Shown: positions 38,793 through 52,748 of the stretch, piece by piece
Numbering within the stretch: position 1 is the first letter of the stretch
How the letters are laid out: each line of letters starts with the position of its first letter
Source of the DNA: Hippophae tibetana
Taxonomy: Eukaryota > Streptophyta > Magnoliopsida > Rosales > Elaeagnaceae
Direction of reading: 5' to 3'
Assembly: GCA_037013495.1 (NCBI GenBank)
Contig: CM072810.1
Span: forward strand, 49,400,843-49,464,842
Length of the DNA stretch: 64,000 nt
Translations under genes and position numbers: made by a program
The notes under the pieces: generated by a model
Databases searched by the model: none
Seen by the model: only the letters and a program-made list of their open reading frames with translations
What the model was told of the DNA's origin: nothing

Positions 38793-40560
38793 TCACATAT
38801 TTGTACGCAAATTCCATCGTTTACATCATTTACCGAAGGTTTTAAGTGTTTGTCTCACCATTTCCATTGTACTTACTTTCTATTATATTGAAAAGAGCCG
38901 TAAAGGAGATATTTGTCCAAACAAATTGTTCTTTATTTATGTGTTAAATCAATATATATTCTTCCAAAAAAAATATGAGAAAAGTGAAAGGAAAAGGCTA
39001 TTGTTCCCATTTTAAAAAGGAACAAAACATTTGATAAATCAGAGTTCCAACATTAAAGGACGATTAATTTTTACTCTGTTATCGAAACAACTATTATAAT
39101 ATATCAAAATGAAGCCCGTACCGATTCAAACAATCTGATTTGGCCCAAAAAAGGAACCACATTTTTGTACGCAAATTCCAGCGTTTACATCATTTACCGA
39201 GGGTTTTAAGTGTTTGTCTCACAATTTCCGTTGTACTTACTTTCTTTTAAATTCAAAAGAGCCGTAAAGGAGATATTTGTTCAAACAAATTGTTCTTTAT
39301 TTATGTGTTAAATCAATATATATTCTTCCCAAAAAACATGAGAAAAGTGAAAGGAAAAGGCTATTGTTCCCATTTTAAAAAGGAACAAAACATTTGATAA
39401 ATCGGAGTTCCAACTTTAAACGACGATAAATTTTTACTCTGTTATCGAAACAACTGTTATAATATATCGAATTGAAGCCCGTACCGATTCAAACAATCTG
39501 ATTTGGCCCCACAAAGGATCCACATTTTTGTACGCAAATTCCAGCGTTTACATCATTTACCGATGGTTGTAAGTGTTTGTCTCACAATTTCCGTTGTACT
39601 TATTTTCCATTTTATACAAAAGAGCCGTAAAGGAGATTTTGGTGCAAACAAAGGGTTCTTTATTTATACGTTCAATCAATATCTATGCTTCCTAAAAACA
39701 AATAAGGGAAGAGAAAATGAAAGGAGCTACTGTTCACATTTTAAAAAAGAATAAAACATTTAATAAATCGCAATTTGAACTTTAAAAGATGATAACTTTT
39801 GACTCGGGTATTGAAACGACTATATTATTATATGAAACTGAAGCTCTTAGCGATTCACACCATATGAGATGGCCTCAAATTTGGAATATCATTTTTGTAC
39901 TTAAATTTCACCATTTACATCATTTATTGAGGGTTTTTAGTTTTTTGCCCACCTTTTCCGTTGTACTTACTTTCGATTTTATTCAAAAGAGCCATAAAGG
40001 AGATATTGGTGCGAACAAAGGGTCCTTTATTTATGTGTTCAATCCCTATATATTCTTCCAAAAAGATATGAGAAAAGTGAAAGGAAAAGGCTATTGTTCC
40101 CATTTTAAAAAGGAACAAAACATTTGATAAATCGCAGTTCTAACATTAAAGGACGATAAATTTTTACTCTGTTATCGAAACAACTATTATAATATATTAA
40201 ATTGAAGATCGACCGATTCAAACAATCTGATTTGGCCCCATAGAGGAACCACATATTTGTACACAAATTCCATCGTTTACATCATTTACCAAAGTTTTTA
40301 AGTGTTTGTCTCACAATTTCCGTTGTACTTACTTTCTTTTAAATTCAAAAGAGCCGTAAAGGAGATATTTGTTCAAACAAATTGTTCTTTATTTATGTGT
40401 TAAATCAATATATATTCTTCCCAAAAAACATGAGAAAAGTGAAAGGAAAAGGCTATTGTTCCCATTTTAAAAAGGAACAAAACATTTGATAAATCGGAGT
40501 TCCAACTTTAAACGACGATAAATTTTTACTCTGTTATCGAAACAACTGTTATAATATATC
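38793..40560 (+). repeat. Partial third copy, offset 2546 bp (7 monomers)
   Basis: From about 38800 the sequence resumes matching the region 2546 bp upstream (for example 36957 corresponds to 39503, and B 37245 to B 39791). It therefore skips three monomers relative to a straight 10-monomer repeat. A few differences separate it from its source, such as 'gagccataaagg' at about 39991 and 'gatatgag' instead of 'gatataag' at about 40066. The right limit is approximate. Confidence 0.8.
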
Positions 40561-41290
40561 GAATTGAAGCCCGTACCGATTCAAACAATCTGATTTGGCC
40601 CCATAAAGGATCCACATTTTTGTACGCAAATTCCAGCGTTTACATCATTTACCGATGGTTGTAAGTGTTTGTCTCACAATTTCCGTTGTACTTATTTTCC
40701 ATTTTATACAAAAGAGCCGTAAAGGAGATTTTGGTGCAAACAAAGGGTTCTTTATTTATACGTTCAATCAATATCTATGCTTCCTAAAAACAAATAAGGG
40801 AAGAGAAAATGAAAGGAGCTACTGTTCACATTTTAAAAAAGAATAAAACATTTAATAAATCACAATTTGAACTTTAAAAGATGATAACTTTTGACTCGGG
40901 TATTGAAACGACTATATTATTATATGAAACTGAAGCTCTTAGCGATTCACACCATATGAGATGGCCTCAAATTTGGAATATCATTTTTGTACTTAAATTT
41001 CACCATTTACATCATTTATTGAGGGTTTTTAGTTTTTTGCCCACCTTTTCCGTTGTACTTACTTTCGATTTTATTCAAAAGAGCCGTAAAGGAGATATTG
41101 GTGCGAACAAAGGGTCCTTTATTTATGTGTTCAATCCCTATATATTCTTCCAAAAAGATATGAGAAAAGTGAAAGGAAAAGGCTATTGTTCCCATTTTAA
41201 AAAGGAACAAAACATTTGATAAATCGCTGTTCTAACATTAAAGGACGATAAATTTTTACTCTGTTATCGAAACAACTATTATAATATATT
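40552..41290 (+). repeat. Trimer-spaced partial duplicate of 39460-40198
   Basis: The A monomer and B/C hybrid monomer here (B start 40883) match those 1092 bp upstream (B start 39791), including 'caactgttataatatatcg', 'gatggttgtaag' and 'acttaaatttcacc', with small differences such as 'ccccataaaggatcc'. This breaks the 2546-bp correspondence that holds before it. Confidence 0.7.
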
Positions 41291-44200
41291 AAATTGAAGA
41301 TCGACCGATTTAAACAATTGGATTTGGACCCATAGAGGAACCACATATTTGTACGCAAATTCCATCGTTTACATCATTTACCGAAGTTTTTAAGTGTTTG
41401 TCTCACCATTTCCGTTGTACTTACTTTCTATTATATTGAAAAGAGCCGTCAAGGAGATATTTGTCCAAACATATTTTTCTTTATTTATGTGTTAAATCAT
41501 TATATATTCTTCCAAAAAAAATATGAGAAAAGTGAAAGGAAAAGGCTATTATTCCAATTTTAAAAAGGAACAAAACATTTGATAAATCGGAGTTCCAACA
41601 TTAAAGGACGATAAAATTTTACTCTGTTATCGAAATAACTATTATAATATATCAAAATAAAGCCCGTACCGATTCAAACATTCTGATTTGGCCCCATGAA
41701 GGAACCACATTTTTGTACGCAAATTCCAGCGTTTACATCATTTACCGAGGGTTTTAAGTGTTTGTCTCACAATTTCCGTTGTACTTACTTTCTATTTAAT
41801 TCAAAAGAGCCATAAAGGAGATTTTGGTGCAAACAAAGGGTTCTTTTTTTATGCGTTCAATCAATATCTATGCTTACAAAGAACAAATAAGGGAAGAGAA
41901 AAAGAAAGGAGCTACAGTTTACATTTTAAAAAAGAGTAAAACATTTGATAAATCGCAATTTGAACTTTAAAAGATGATAACTTTTGACTCGGGTATTGAA
42001 ACGACTATATTATTATATGAAACCGAAGCTCTTAGCGATTCACACCATATGAGATGGTCTCAAATTTGGAATATCATTTTTGTACCTAAATTTCACCATT
42101 TACATCATTTATTGAGGGTTTTTAGTTTTTTACCCACCATTTCCGTTGTACTTATTTTGGATTTTATTCAAAAGAGCCGTAAAGGAGATATTGGTGCAAA
42201 CAAAGGGTCCTTTATTTATGTGTTCAATCCCTATATATTCTTCAAAAAAAAATGAGTAAAGAAAAAGGAAAAGGCTACTGATCCCATTTAAAAAAGGAAA
42301 AAACATATGATAAATTGGAGTTCCAACGTTCAACGACTTTAAACTTTTACTTGCATATCGAGAAAACTATTATAATATATCAAATTGAAGATCGTACCGA
42401 TTCAAACAATTGGATTTGGCGCCATAGAGGAACCACATATTTGTACGCAAATTCCATCGTTTACATCATTTACCGAAGTTTTTAAGTGTTTGTCTCACCA
42501 TTTCCGTTGTACTTACCTTCTATTCTATTGAAAAGAGCCGTAAAGGAGATATTTGTCCAAACAAATTTTTCTTTATTTATGTGTTAAATCATTATATATT
42601 CTTCCAAAAAAAATATGAGAAAATTGAAAGGAAAAGGCTATTTTCCCATTTTAAAAAGGAACAAAATATTTGATAAATCGGAGTTCCAACTTTAAATGAC
42701 GATAAATTTTTACTCTGTTATCGAAACAACTATTATAATATCTCAAATTGAAGCACGTACCGATTCAAACAATCTGATTTGGCCCCACAAAGGAACCAAA
42801 GTTTTGTACGCAAATTCCATCGTTTACATCATTTACCGAGGGTTTTAAGTGTTTGTCTCACCATTTCCGTTGTACTTACTTTCTATTATATTGAAAAGAG
42901 CCGTAAAACAGATATTTGTCCAAACAAATTGTTCTTTATTTATGTGTTAAATCAATATATATTCTTCCAAAAAATATATGAGAAAAGAGAAAGGAAAAGG
43001 CTATTGTTCCCGTTTTAAAAAGGAACAAAACATTTGATAAATCGGAGTTCCAACATTAAAGGACGATAAATATTTACTCTGTTATCGAAATAACTATTAT
43101 AATATATCAAAATGAAGCCCGTACCGATTCAAACAATCTGATTTGGCCCCAAAAAGGAACCACATTTTTGTACGCAAATTCCAGCGTTTACATCATTTAC
43201 CGAGGGTTTTAAGTGTTTGTCTCACAATTTCCGTTGTACTTACTTTCTATTTAATTCAAAAGAGCCATAAAGGAGATTTTGGTGCAAACAAAGGGTTCTT
43301 TTTTTATGCGTTCAATCAATATCTATGCTTACAAAGAACAAATAAGGGAAGAGAAAAAGAAAGGAGCTACAGTTCACATTTTAAAAAAGAATAAAACATT
43401 TGATAAATCGCGATTTGAACTTTAAAAGATGATAACTTTTGACTCGAGTATTTGAAACGACTATATTATTATATGAAACCGAAGCTCTTAGCGATTCACA
43501 CCATATGAGATGGTCTCAAATTTGGAATATCATTTTTGTACCTAAATTTCACCATTTACATCATTTATTGAGGGTTTTTAGTTTTTTACCCACCATTTCC
43601 GTTGTACTTATTTTGATTTTATTCAAAAGAGCCGTAAAGGAGATATTGGTGCAAACAAAGGGTCCTTTATTTATGTGTTCAATCCCTATATATTCTTTAA
43701 AAAAAATGAGTAAAGAAAAAGGAAAAGCCTACTGATCCCATTTAAAAAATGAAAAAACATATGATAAATTGGAGTTCCAACTTTAAACGACTTTAAACTT
43801 TTACTTGCATATCGAGAAAACTATTATAATATATCAAATTGAAGATCGTACCAATTCAAACAATTGGATTTGGACCCATAGAGGAACCACATATTTGTAC
43901 GCAAATTCCATCGTTTACATCATTTACAGAAGGTTTTAAGTGTTTGTCTCACCATTTCCGTTGCACTTACTTTCTATTATATTGAAAAGAGCCGTAAATG
44001 AGATATTTGTCCAAAGAAATATTTCTTTATTTATGTGTTAAATCAATATATATTCTTCCAAAAAAAATATGAGAAAATTGAAAGGAAAAGGCTATTGTTC
44101 CCATTATAAAAAGGAACAAAACATTTGATAAATCAGAGTTCCAACATTAAAGGACGATTAATTTTTACTCTGTTATCGAAACAACTATTATAATATATCA

Positions 44201-45240
44201 AAATGAAGCCCGTACCGATTCAAACAATCTGATTTGGCCCCAAAAAGGAACCACATTTTTGTACGCAAATACCATCGTTTACATCATTTACCGATGGTTT
44301 TAAGTGTTTGTCTCACAATTTCCGTTGTACTTATTTTCCATTTTATACAAAAGAGCCGTAAACGAGATTTTGGTGCAAACAAAGGGTTCTTTATTTATAC
44401 GTTCAATCAATATCTATGCTTCCTAAAAAAAATAAGGGAAGAGAAAATGAAAGGAGCTACTGTTCACATTTTAAAAAAGAATAAAACATTTGATAAATCG
44501 CAATTTGAACTTCAAAAGATGATAACTTTTGACTCGGGTATTAAAACGACTATATTATTATATGAAACCGAAGCTCTTAGCGATTTACTCCATATGAGAT
44601 GGCCTCAAATTTGGAATATCATTTTTATACCTAAATTTCACCATTTACATCATTTATTGAGGGTTTTTAGTTTTTTGCCCACCATTTCCGTTGTACTTAC
44701 TTTCGATTTTATTCAAAAGAGCCGTAAAGGAGATATTGGTGCAAACAAAGGGTCCTTTATTTATGTGTTCAATCCCTATATATTCTTCCAAAAAAATGAG
44801 TAAAGAAAAAGGAAAAGGCTACTGATCCCATTTAAAAAAGGAAAAAACATTTGATAAATTGGAGTTCCAACTTTAAACGACGATAAACTTTTACTTGCAT
44901 ATCGAGAAAACCATTATAATATATCAAATTGAAGATCGTACCGATTCAAACAATTGGATTTGGCCCCATAGAGGAACCACATATTTGTACGCAAATTCCA
45001 TCGTTTACATCATTTACCGAAGGTTTTAAGTGTTTGTCTCACCATTTCCATTGTACTTACTTTCTATTATATTGAAAAGAGCCGTAAAGGATATATTTGT
45101 CCAAACAAATTGTTCGTTATTTATGTGTTAAATCAATATATATTCTTCCAAAAAAAAATATAAGAAAAGTGAAAGGAAAAGGCTATTATTCCCATTTTAA
45201 AAAGGAACAAAACATTTGATAAATCAGAGTTCTAACATTA
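40883..45240 (+). repeat. Segmental copy, left member of 12.4-kb-spaced pair
   Basis: B starts 40883, 41976 and 43432 correspond to 53257, 54350 and 55804 (offsets 12372-12374, 34 monomers). B 44521 corresponds to 57257 (offset 12736, 35 monomers), so one monomer was gained or lost between the two halves. Shared private marks include 'aacgttcaacgac' (about 42324 and 54700), 'tctattctattg', 'gtccaaagaaatatttc' and 'ttgttcgttattt'. One difference is an extra t at about 43452 ('gtatttgaaac'), which breaks the B reading frame in this copy. The end boundaries are approximate. Confidence 0.82.
41976..43431 (+). repeat. Tetrameric unit with two successive C-type monomers
   Basis: A B monomer is followed by two C-like monomers, one with 'gaagatcgtaccg' and 'ttctattctattg' and the next with 'gaagcacgtaccg', and then by an A. 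The same arrangement recurs at 54350-55803. It resembles the tetramer at 1628-3078, which also has C followed by C'. Confidence 0.82.
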
Positions 45241-46194
45241 AAGGACGATTAATTTTTACTCTGTTATCGAAACAACTATTATAATATATCAAAATGAAGC
45301 CCGTACCGATTCAAACAATCTGATTTGGCCCCAAAAATGAACCACATTTTTGTACGCAAATTCCAGCGTTTACATCATTTACCGAGGGTTTTAAGTGTTT
45401 ATTTCACAATTTCCGTTGTACTTAATTTCTATTTAATTCAAAAGAGCCATAAAGGAGATTTTGGTGCAAACAAAGGGTTCTTTTTTTATGCGTTCAATCA
45501 ATATCTATGCTTACAAAGAACAAATAAGGGAAGAGAAAAAGAAAGGAGCTACAGTTTACATTTTAAAAAAGAATAAAACATTTGATAAATCGCAATTTTA
45601 ACTTTAAAAGATGATAACTTTTGACTCGGGTATTGAAACGACTATATTATTATATGAAACCGAAGCTCTTAGTGATTCACACCATATGAGATGGTCTCAA
45701 ATTTGGAATATCATTTTTATACCTAAATTTCACCATTTACATCATTTATTGAGGGTTTTTAGTTTTTTGCCCACCATTTCCGTTGTACTTACTTTCGATT
45801 TTATTCAAAAGAGCCGTAAAGGAGATATTGGTGCGAACAAAGGGTCCTTTATTTATGTGTTCAATCCCTATATATTCTTCCAAAAAAATGAGTAAAGAAA
45901 AAGGAAAAGGCTACTGATCCCATTTAAAAATGGAAAAAACATTTGATAAATTGGAGTTCCAACTTTAAAAGACGATAAACTTTTACTTGCATATCGAGAA
46001 AACCATTATAATATATCAAATTGAAGATCGTACCGATTCAAACAATTGGATTTGGCCCCATAGAGGAACCACATATTTGTACGCAAATTCCATCGTTTAC
46101 ATCATTTACCGAAGGTTTTAAGTGTTTGTCTAACCATTTCCGTTGTACTTACTTTCTATTATATTGAAAAGAGCCGTAAAGGAGATATTTGTCC

Positions 46195-49100
46195 AAAAAA
46201 ATTGTTCTTTATTTATGTGTTAAATCAATATATATTCTTCCAAAACAAATATGAGAAAAGTGAAAGGAAAAGGCTATTGTTCCCATTTTAAAAAGGAACA
46301 AAACATTTGGTAAATCAGAGTTCCAACATTAAAGGACGATTAATTTTTACTCTGTTATCGAAACAACTATTATAATATATCAAAATGAAGCCCGTACCGA
46401 TTCAAACAATCTGATTTGGCCGCAAAAAGGAACCACATTTTTGTACCCAAATTCCATCGTTTACATCATTTACCGAGCGTTTTAAGTGTTTGTCTCACAA
46501 TTTCCGTTGTACTTACTTTCTATTTTATTCAAACGAGCCGTAAAGGAGATTTTGGTGCAACAAAGGGTTCTTTATTTATGCGTTCAATCAATATCTATGC
46601 TTACAAAGAACAAATAAGGGAAGAGAAAAAGAAAGGAACTACAGTTCAAATTTTAAAAAAGAATAAAACATTTGATAAATCGCAATTTGAACTTTAAAAG
46701 ATGATAAACTTTGACTCGGGTATTGAAACGACTATATTATTATATGAAACCGAAGCTCTTAGCGATTCACACCATATGAGATGGCCTCAAATTTGGAATA
46801 TCATTTTTGTACTTAAATTTCACCATTTACATCATTTATTGAGGGTTTTTAGTTTTTTGCCCACCATTTCCGTTGTACTTACTTTCGATTTTATTCAAAA
46901 GAGCCGTAAAGGAGATATTGGTGCGAACAAAGGGTTCTTTATTTATGTGTTCAATCCCTATATATTCTTCCAAAAAGATATGAGAAAAGTGAAAGGAAAA
47001 GGCTATTGTTCCCATTTTAAAAAGGAACAAAACATTTGATAAATCGCAGTTCTAACATTAAAGGACGATAAATGTTTACTCTGTTATCGAAACAACTATT
47101 ATAATATATCAAATTGAAGTCCATACCTATTCAAATAATCTGATTTGGCCCAACAAAGGATCCACATTTTTGTACGCAAATTCCATTGTTTACATCATTT
47201 ACCGATGGTTTTAAGTGTTTGTCTCACAATTTCCGTTGTACTTATTTTCCATTTTATACAAAAGAGCCGTAAAGGAGATTTTGGTGCAAACAAAGGGTTC
47301 TTTATTTATACATTCAAGCAATATCAATGCTTCCTAAAAACATATAAGGGAAGAGAAAAAGAAAGGAGCTACTGTTCACATTTTAAAAAAGAATAAAACA
47401 TTTGATAAATCGCAATTTGAACTTCAAAAGATGATAACTTTTGACTCGGGTATTGAAACGACTATATTATTATATGAAACCGAAGCTCTTAGCGATTTAC
47501 ACCATATGATATGGCCTCAAATTTGTAATATCATTTTTGTACCTAAATTTCACCATTTACATCATTTATTGAGGGTTTTTAGTTTTTTGCCCACCATTTC
47601 CGTTGTACTTACTTTCGATTTTATTCAAAAGAGCCGTAAAGGAGATATTGGTGCAAACAAAGGGTCCTTTATTTATGTGTTCAATCCCTATATATTCTTC
47701 CAAAAAAAATGAGTAAAGAAAAAGGAAAAGGCTACTGATCCCATTTAAAAAAGGAAAAAACATTTGATAAATTGGAGTTCCAACTTTAAACGACGATAAC
47801 CTTTTACTTGCATAACGAGAAAACCATTATAATATATCAAATTGAAGATTGTACCGATTGAAACAATTGGATTTGGCCCCATAGAGGAACCACATATTTG
47901 TACGCAAATTCCATCGTTTACATCATTTACCGAAGGTTTTAAGTGTTTGTCTCACCATTTCCATTGTACTTACTTTCTATTATATTGAAAAGAGCCGTAA
48001 AGGAGATATTTGTCCAAAAAAATTGTTCTTTATTTATGTGTTAAATCAATATATATTCTTCCAAAACAAATATGAGAAAAGTGAAAGGAAAAGGCTATTG
48101 TTCCCATTTTAAAAAGGAACAAAACATTTGGTAAATCAGAGTTCCAACATTAAAGGACGATTAATTTTTACTCTGTTATCGAAACAACTATTATAATATA
48201 TCAAAATGAAGCCCGTACCGATTCAAACAATCTGATTTGGCCCCAAAAAGGAACCACATTCTTGTACCCAAATTCCATCGTTTACATCATTTACCGAGTG
48301 TTTTAAGTGTTTGTCTCACAATTTCCGTTGTACTTACTTTCTATTTTATTCAAAAGAGCCGTAAAGGAGATTTTGGTGCAAACAAAGGGTTCTTTATTTA
48401 TGCGTTCAATCAATATCTATGCTTACAAAGAACAAATAAGGGAAGAGAAAAAGAAAGAAGCTACAGTTCAAATTTTAAAAAAGAATAAAACATTTGATAA
48501 ATCGCAATTTGAACTTTAAAAGATGATAAATTTTGACTCGGGTATTGAAACAACTATATTATTATATGAAACCGAAGCTCTTAGCGATTCACACCATATG
48601 AGATGGCCTCAAATTTGGAATATCATTTTTGTACTTAAATTTCACCATACATCATTTATTGTGGGATTTTAGTTTTTTGCCCACCATTTCCGTTGTACTT
48701 ACTTTCGATTTTATTCAAAAGAGCCGTAAAGGAGATATTGGTGCGAACAAAGGGTCCTTTATTTATGTGTTCAATCCCTATATATTTTTCCAAAAAGATA
48801 TGAGAAAAGTGAAAGGAAAAGGATATTGTTCCCATTTTAAAAAGGAACAAAACATTTGATAAATCGCAGTTCTAACATTAAAGGACGATAAATGTTTACT
48901 CTGTTATCGAAACAAGTATTATAATATATCAAATTGAAGCCCATACCGATTCAAATAATCTGATTTGGCCCCACAAAGGATCCACATTTTTGTACGCAAA
49001 TTCCATCGTTTACATCATTTACCGAAGGTTTTAAGTGTTTGTCTCACCATTTCCATTGTACTTACTTTCTATTATATTGAAAAGAGCCGTAAAGGAGATA

Positions 49101-49471
49101 TTTGTCCAAACAAATTGTTCTTTATTTATGTGTTAAATCAATATATATTCTTCCAAAAAAAATATGAGAAAAGTGAAAGGAAAAGGCTATTGTTCCCATT
49201 TTAAAAAGGAACAAAACATTTGATAAATCAGAGTTCCAACATTAAAGGACGATTAATTTTTACTCTGTTATCGAAACAACTATTATAATATATCAAAATG
49301 AAGCCCGTACCGATTAAAACAATCTGATTTGGCCCCAAAAAGGAACCATATTTTTGTACGCAAATTCCAGCGTTTACATCATTTACCGAGGGTTTTAAGT
49401 GTTTGTCTCACAATTTCCGTTGTACTTACTTTCTATTAAATTCAAAAGAGCCGTAAAAGAGATATTTGTTC
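46195..49471 (+). repeat. 9-monomer (3277-bp) super-unit, copy 1
   Basis: B starts 46703, 47433 and 48525 recur at 49980, 50710 and 51802, exactly 3277 bp later (2 + 3 + 4 monomers). Shared marks include 'tggccgcaaaaagg', 'caaacgagccg', 'gtccatacctattc' and 'caccatacatcattta'. A few substitutions differ, such as 'gatattggtg' against 'gatattgctg' (about 50927). Confidence 0.88.
46703..47432 (+). repeat. Dimeric unit made of B/C hybrid plus A
   Basis: The monomers are a B/C hybrid (46703-47066) and an A (47067-47432) that carries 'gtccatacctattc' and 'caacaaaggatcc'. The B/C fusion removes one monomer length and gives a 730-bp interval. A duplicate lies at 49980-50709 as part of the 9-monomer super-unit. 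Confidence 0.87.
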
Positions 49472-52400
49472 AAAAAAATTGTTCTTTATTTATGTGTTAA
49501 ATCAATATATATTCTTCCAAAACAAATATGAGAAAAGTGAAAGGAAAAGGCTATTGTTCCCATTTTAAAAAGGAACAAAACATTTGGTAAATCAGAGTTC
49601 CAACATTAAAGGACGATTAATTTTTACTCTGTTATCGAAACAACTCTTATAATATATCAAAATGAAGCCCGTACCGATTCAAACAATCTGATTTGGCCGC
49701 AAAAAGGAACCACATTTTTGTACCCAAATTCCATCGTTTACATCATTTACCGAGCGTTTTAAGTGTTTGTCTCACAATTTCCGTTGTACTTACTTTCTAT
49801 TTTATTCAAACGAGCCGTAAAGGAGATTTTGGTGCAACAAAGGGTTCTTTATTTATGCGTTCAATCAATATCTATGCTTACAAAGAACAAATAAGGGAAG
49901 AGAAAAAGAAAGGAACTACAGTTCAAATTTTAAAAAAGAATAAAACATTTGATAAATCGCAATTTGAACTTTAAAAGATGATAAACTTTGACTCGGGTAT
50001 TGAAACGACTATATTATTATATGAAACCGAAGCTCTTAGCGATTCACACCATATGAGATGGCCTCAAATTTGGAATATCATTTTTGTACTTAAATTTCAC
50101 CATTTACATCATTTATTGAGGGTTTTTAGTTTTTTGCCCACCATTTCCGTTGTACTTACTTTCGATTTTATTCAAAAGAGCCGTAAAGGAGATATTGGTG
50201 CGAACAAAGGGTTCTTTATTTATGTGTTCAATCCCTATATATTCTTCCAAAAAGATATGAGAAAAGTGAAAGGAAAAGGCTATTGTTCCCATTTTAAAAA
50301 GGAACAAAACATTTGATAAATCGCAGTTCTAACATTAAAGGACGATAAATGTTTACTCTGTTATCGAAACAACTATTATAATATATCAAATTGAAGTCCA
50401 TACCTATTCAAATAATCTGATTTGGCCCAACAAAGGATCCACATTTTTGTACGCAAATTCCATTGTTTACATCATTTACCGATGGTTTTAAGTGTTTGTC
50501 TCACAATTTCCGTTGTACTTATTTTCCATTTTATACAAAAGAGCCGTAAAGGAGATTTTGGTGCAAACAAAGGGTTCTTTATTTATACATTCAAGCAATA
50601 TCAATGCTTCCTAAAAACATATAAGGGAAGAGAAAAAGAAAGGAGCTACTGTTCACATTTTAAAAAAGAATAAAACATTTGATAAATCGCAATTTGAACT
50701 TCAAAAGATGATAACTTTTGACTCGGGTATTGAAACGACTATATTATTATATGAAACCGAAGCTCTTAGCGATTTACACCATATGATATGGCCTCAAATT
50801 TGTAATATCATTTTTGTACCTAAATTTCACCATTTACATCATTTATTGAGGGTTTTTAGTTTTTTGCCCACCATTTCCGTTGTACTTACTTTCGATTTTA
50901 TTCAAAAGAGCCGTAAAGGAGATATTGCTGCAAACAAAGGGTCCTTTATTTATGTGTTCAATCCCTATATATTCTTCCAAAAAAAATGAGTAAAGAAAAA
51001 GGAAAAGGCTACTGATCCCATTTAAAAAAGGAAAAAACATTTGATAAATTGGAGTTCCAACTTTAAACGACGATAACCTTTTACTTGCATAACGAGAAAA
51101 CCATTATAATATATCAAATTGAAGATTGTACCGATTGAAACAATTGGATTTGGCCCCATAGAGGAACCACATATTTGTACGCAAATTCCATCGTTTACAT
51201 CATTTACCGAAGGTTTTAAGTGTTTGTCTCACCATTTCCATTGTACTTACTTTCTATTATATTGAAAAGAGCCGTAAAGGAGATATTTGTCCAAAAAAAT
51301 TGTTCTTTATTTATGTGTTAAATCAATATATATTCTTCCAAAACAAATATGAGAAAAGTGAAAGGAAAAGGCTATTGTTCCCATTTTAAAAAGGAACAAA
51401 ACATTTGGTAAATCAGAGTTCCAACATTAAAGGACGATTAATTTTTACTCTGTTATCGAAACAACTATTATAATATATCAAAATGAAGCCCGTACCGATT
51501 CAAACAATCTGATTTGGCCCCAAAAAGGAACCACATTCTTGTACCCAAATTCCATCGTTTACATCATTTACCGAGTGTTTTAAGTGTTTGTCTCACAATT
51601 TCCGTTGTACTTACTTTCTATTTTATTCAAAAGAGCCGTAAAGGAGATTTTGGTGCAAACAAAGGGTTCTTTATTTATGCGTTCAATCAATATCTATGCT
51701 TACAAAGAACAAATAAGGGAAGAGAAAAAGAAAGAAGCTACAGTTCAAATTTTAAAAAAGAATAAAACATTTGATAAATCGCAATTTGAACTTTAAAAGA
51801 TGATAAATTTTGACTCGGGTATTGAAACAACTATATTATTATATGAAACCGAAGCTCTTAGCGATTCACACCATATGAGATGGCCTCAAATTTGGAATAT
51901 CATTTTTGTACTTAAATTTCACCATACATCATTTATTGTGGGATTTTAGTTTTTTGCCCACCATTTCCGTTGTACTTACTTTCGATTTTATTCAAAAGAG
52001 CCGTAAAGGAGATATTGGTGCGAACAAAGGGTCCTTTATTTATGTGTTCAATCCCTATATATTTTTCCAAAAAGATATGAGAAAAGTGAAAGGAAAAGGA
52101 TATTGTTCCCATTTTAAAAAGGAACAAAACATTTGATAAATCGCAGTTCTAACATTAAAGGACGATAAATGTTTACTCTGTTATCGAAACAAGTATTATA
52201 ATATATCAAATTGAAGCCCATACCGATTCAAATAATCTGATTTGGCCCCACAAAGGATCCACATTTTTGTACGCAAATTCCATCGTTTACATCATTTACC
52301 GAAGGTTTTAAGTGTTTGTCTCACCATTTCCATTGTACTTACTTTCTATTATATTGAAAAGAGCCGTAAAGGAGATATTTGTCCAAACAAATTGTTCTTT

Positions 52401-52748
52401 ATTTATGTGTTAAATCAATATATATTCTTCCAAAAAAAATATGAGAAAAGTGAAAGGAAAAGGCTATTGTTCCCATTTTAAAAAGGAACAAAACATTTGA
52501 TAAATCAGAGTTCCAACATTAAAGGACGATTAATTTTTACTCTGTTATCGAAACAACTATTATAATATATCAAAATGAAGCCCGTACCGATTCAAACAAT
52601 CTGATTTGGCCCCAAAAAGGAACCACATTTTTGTACGCAAATTCCAGCGTTTACATCATTTACCGAGGGTTTTAAGTGTTTGTCTCACAATTTCCGTTGT
52701 ACTTACTTTCTATTAAATTCAAAAGAGCCGTAAAAGAGATATTTGTTC
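49472..52748 (+). repeat. 9-monomer (3277-bp) super-unit, copy 2
   Basis: This is the tandem repeat of 46195-49471. The match starts after 'gatatttgttc' near 49470 and fades near 52745, where 'caaacaaattg' replaces 'caaaaaaattg' and then 'cccaaaaaacatgag' replaces 'ccaaaacaaatatgag'. Confidence 0.87.
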
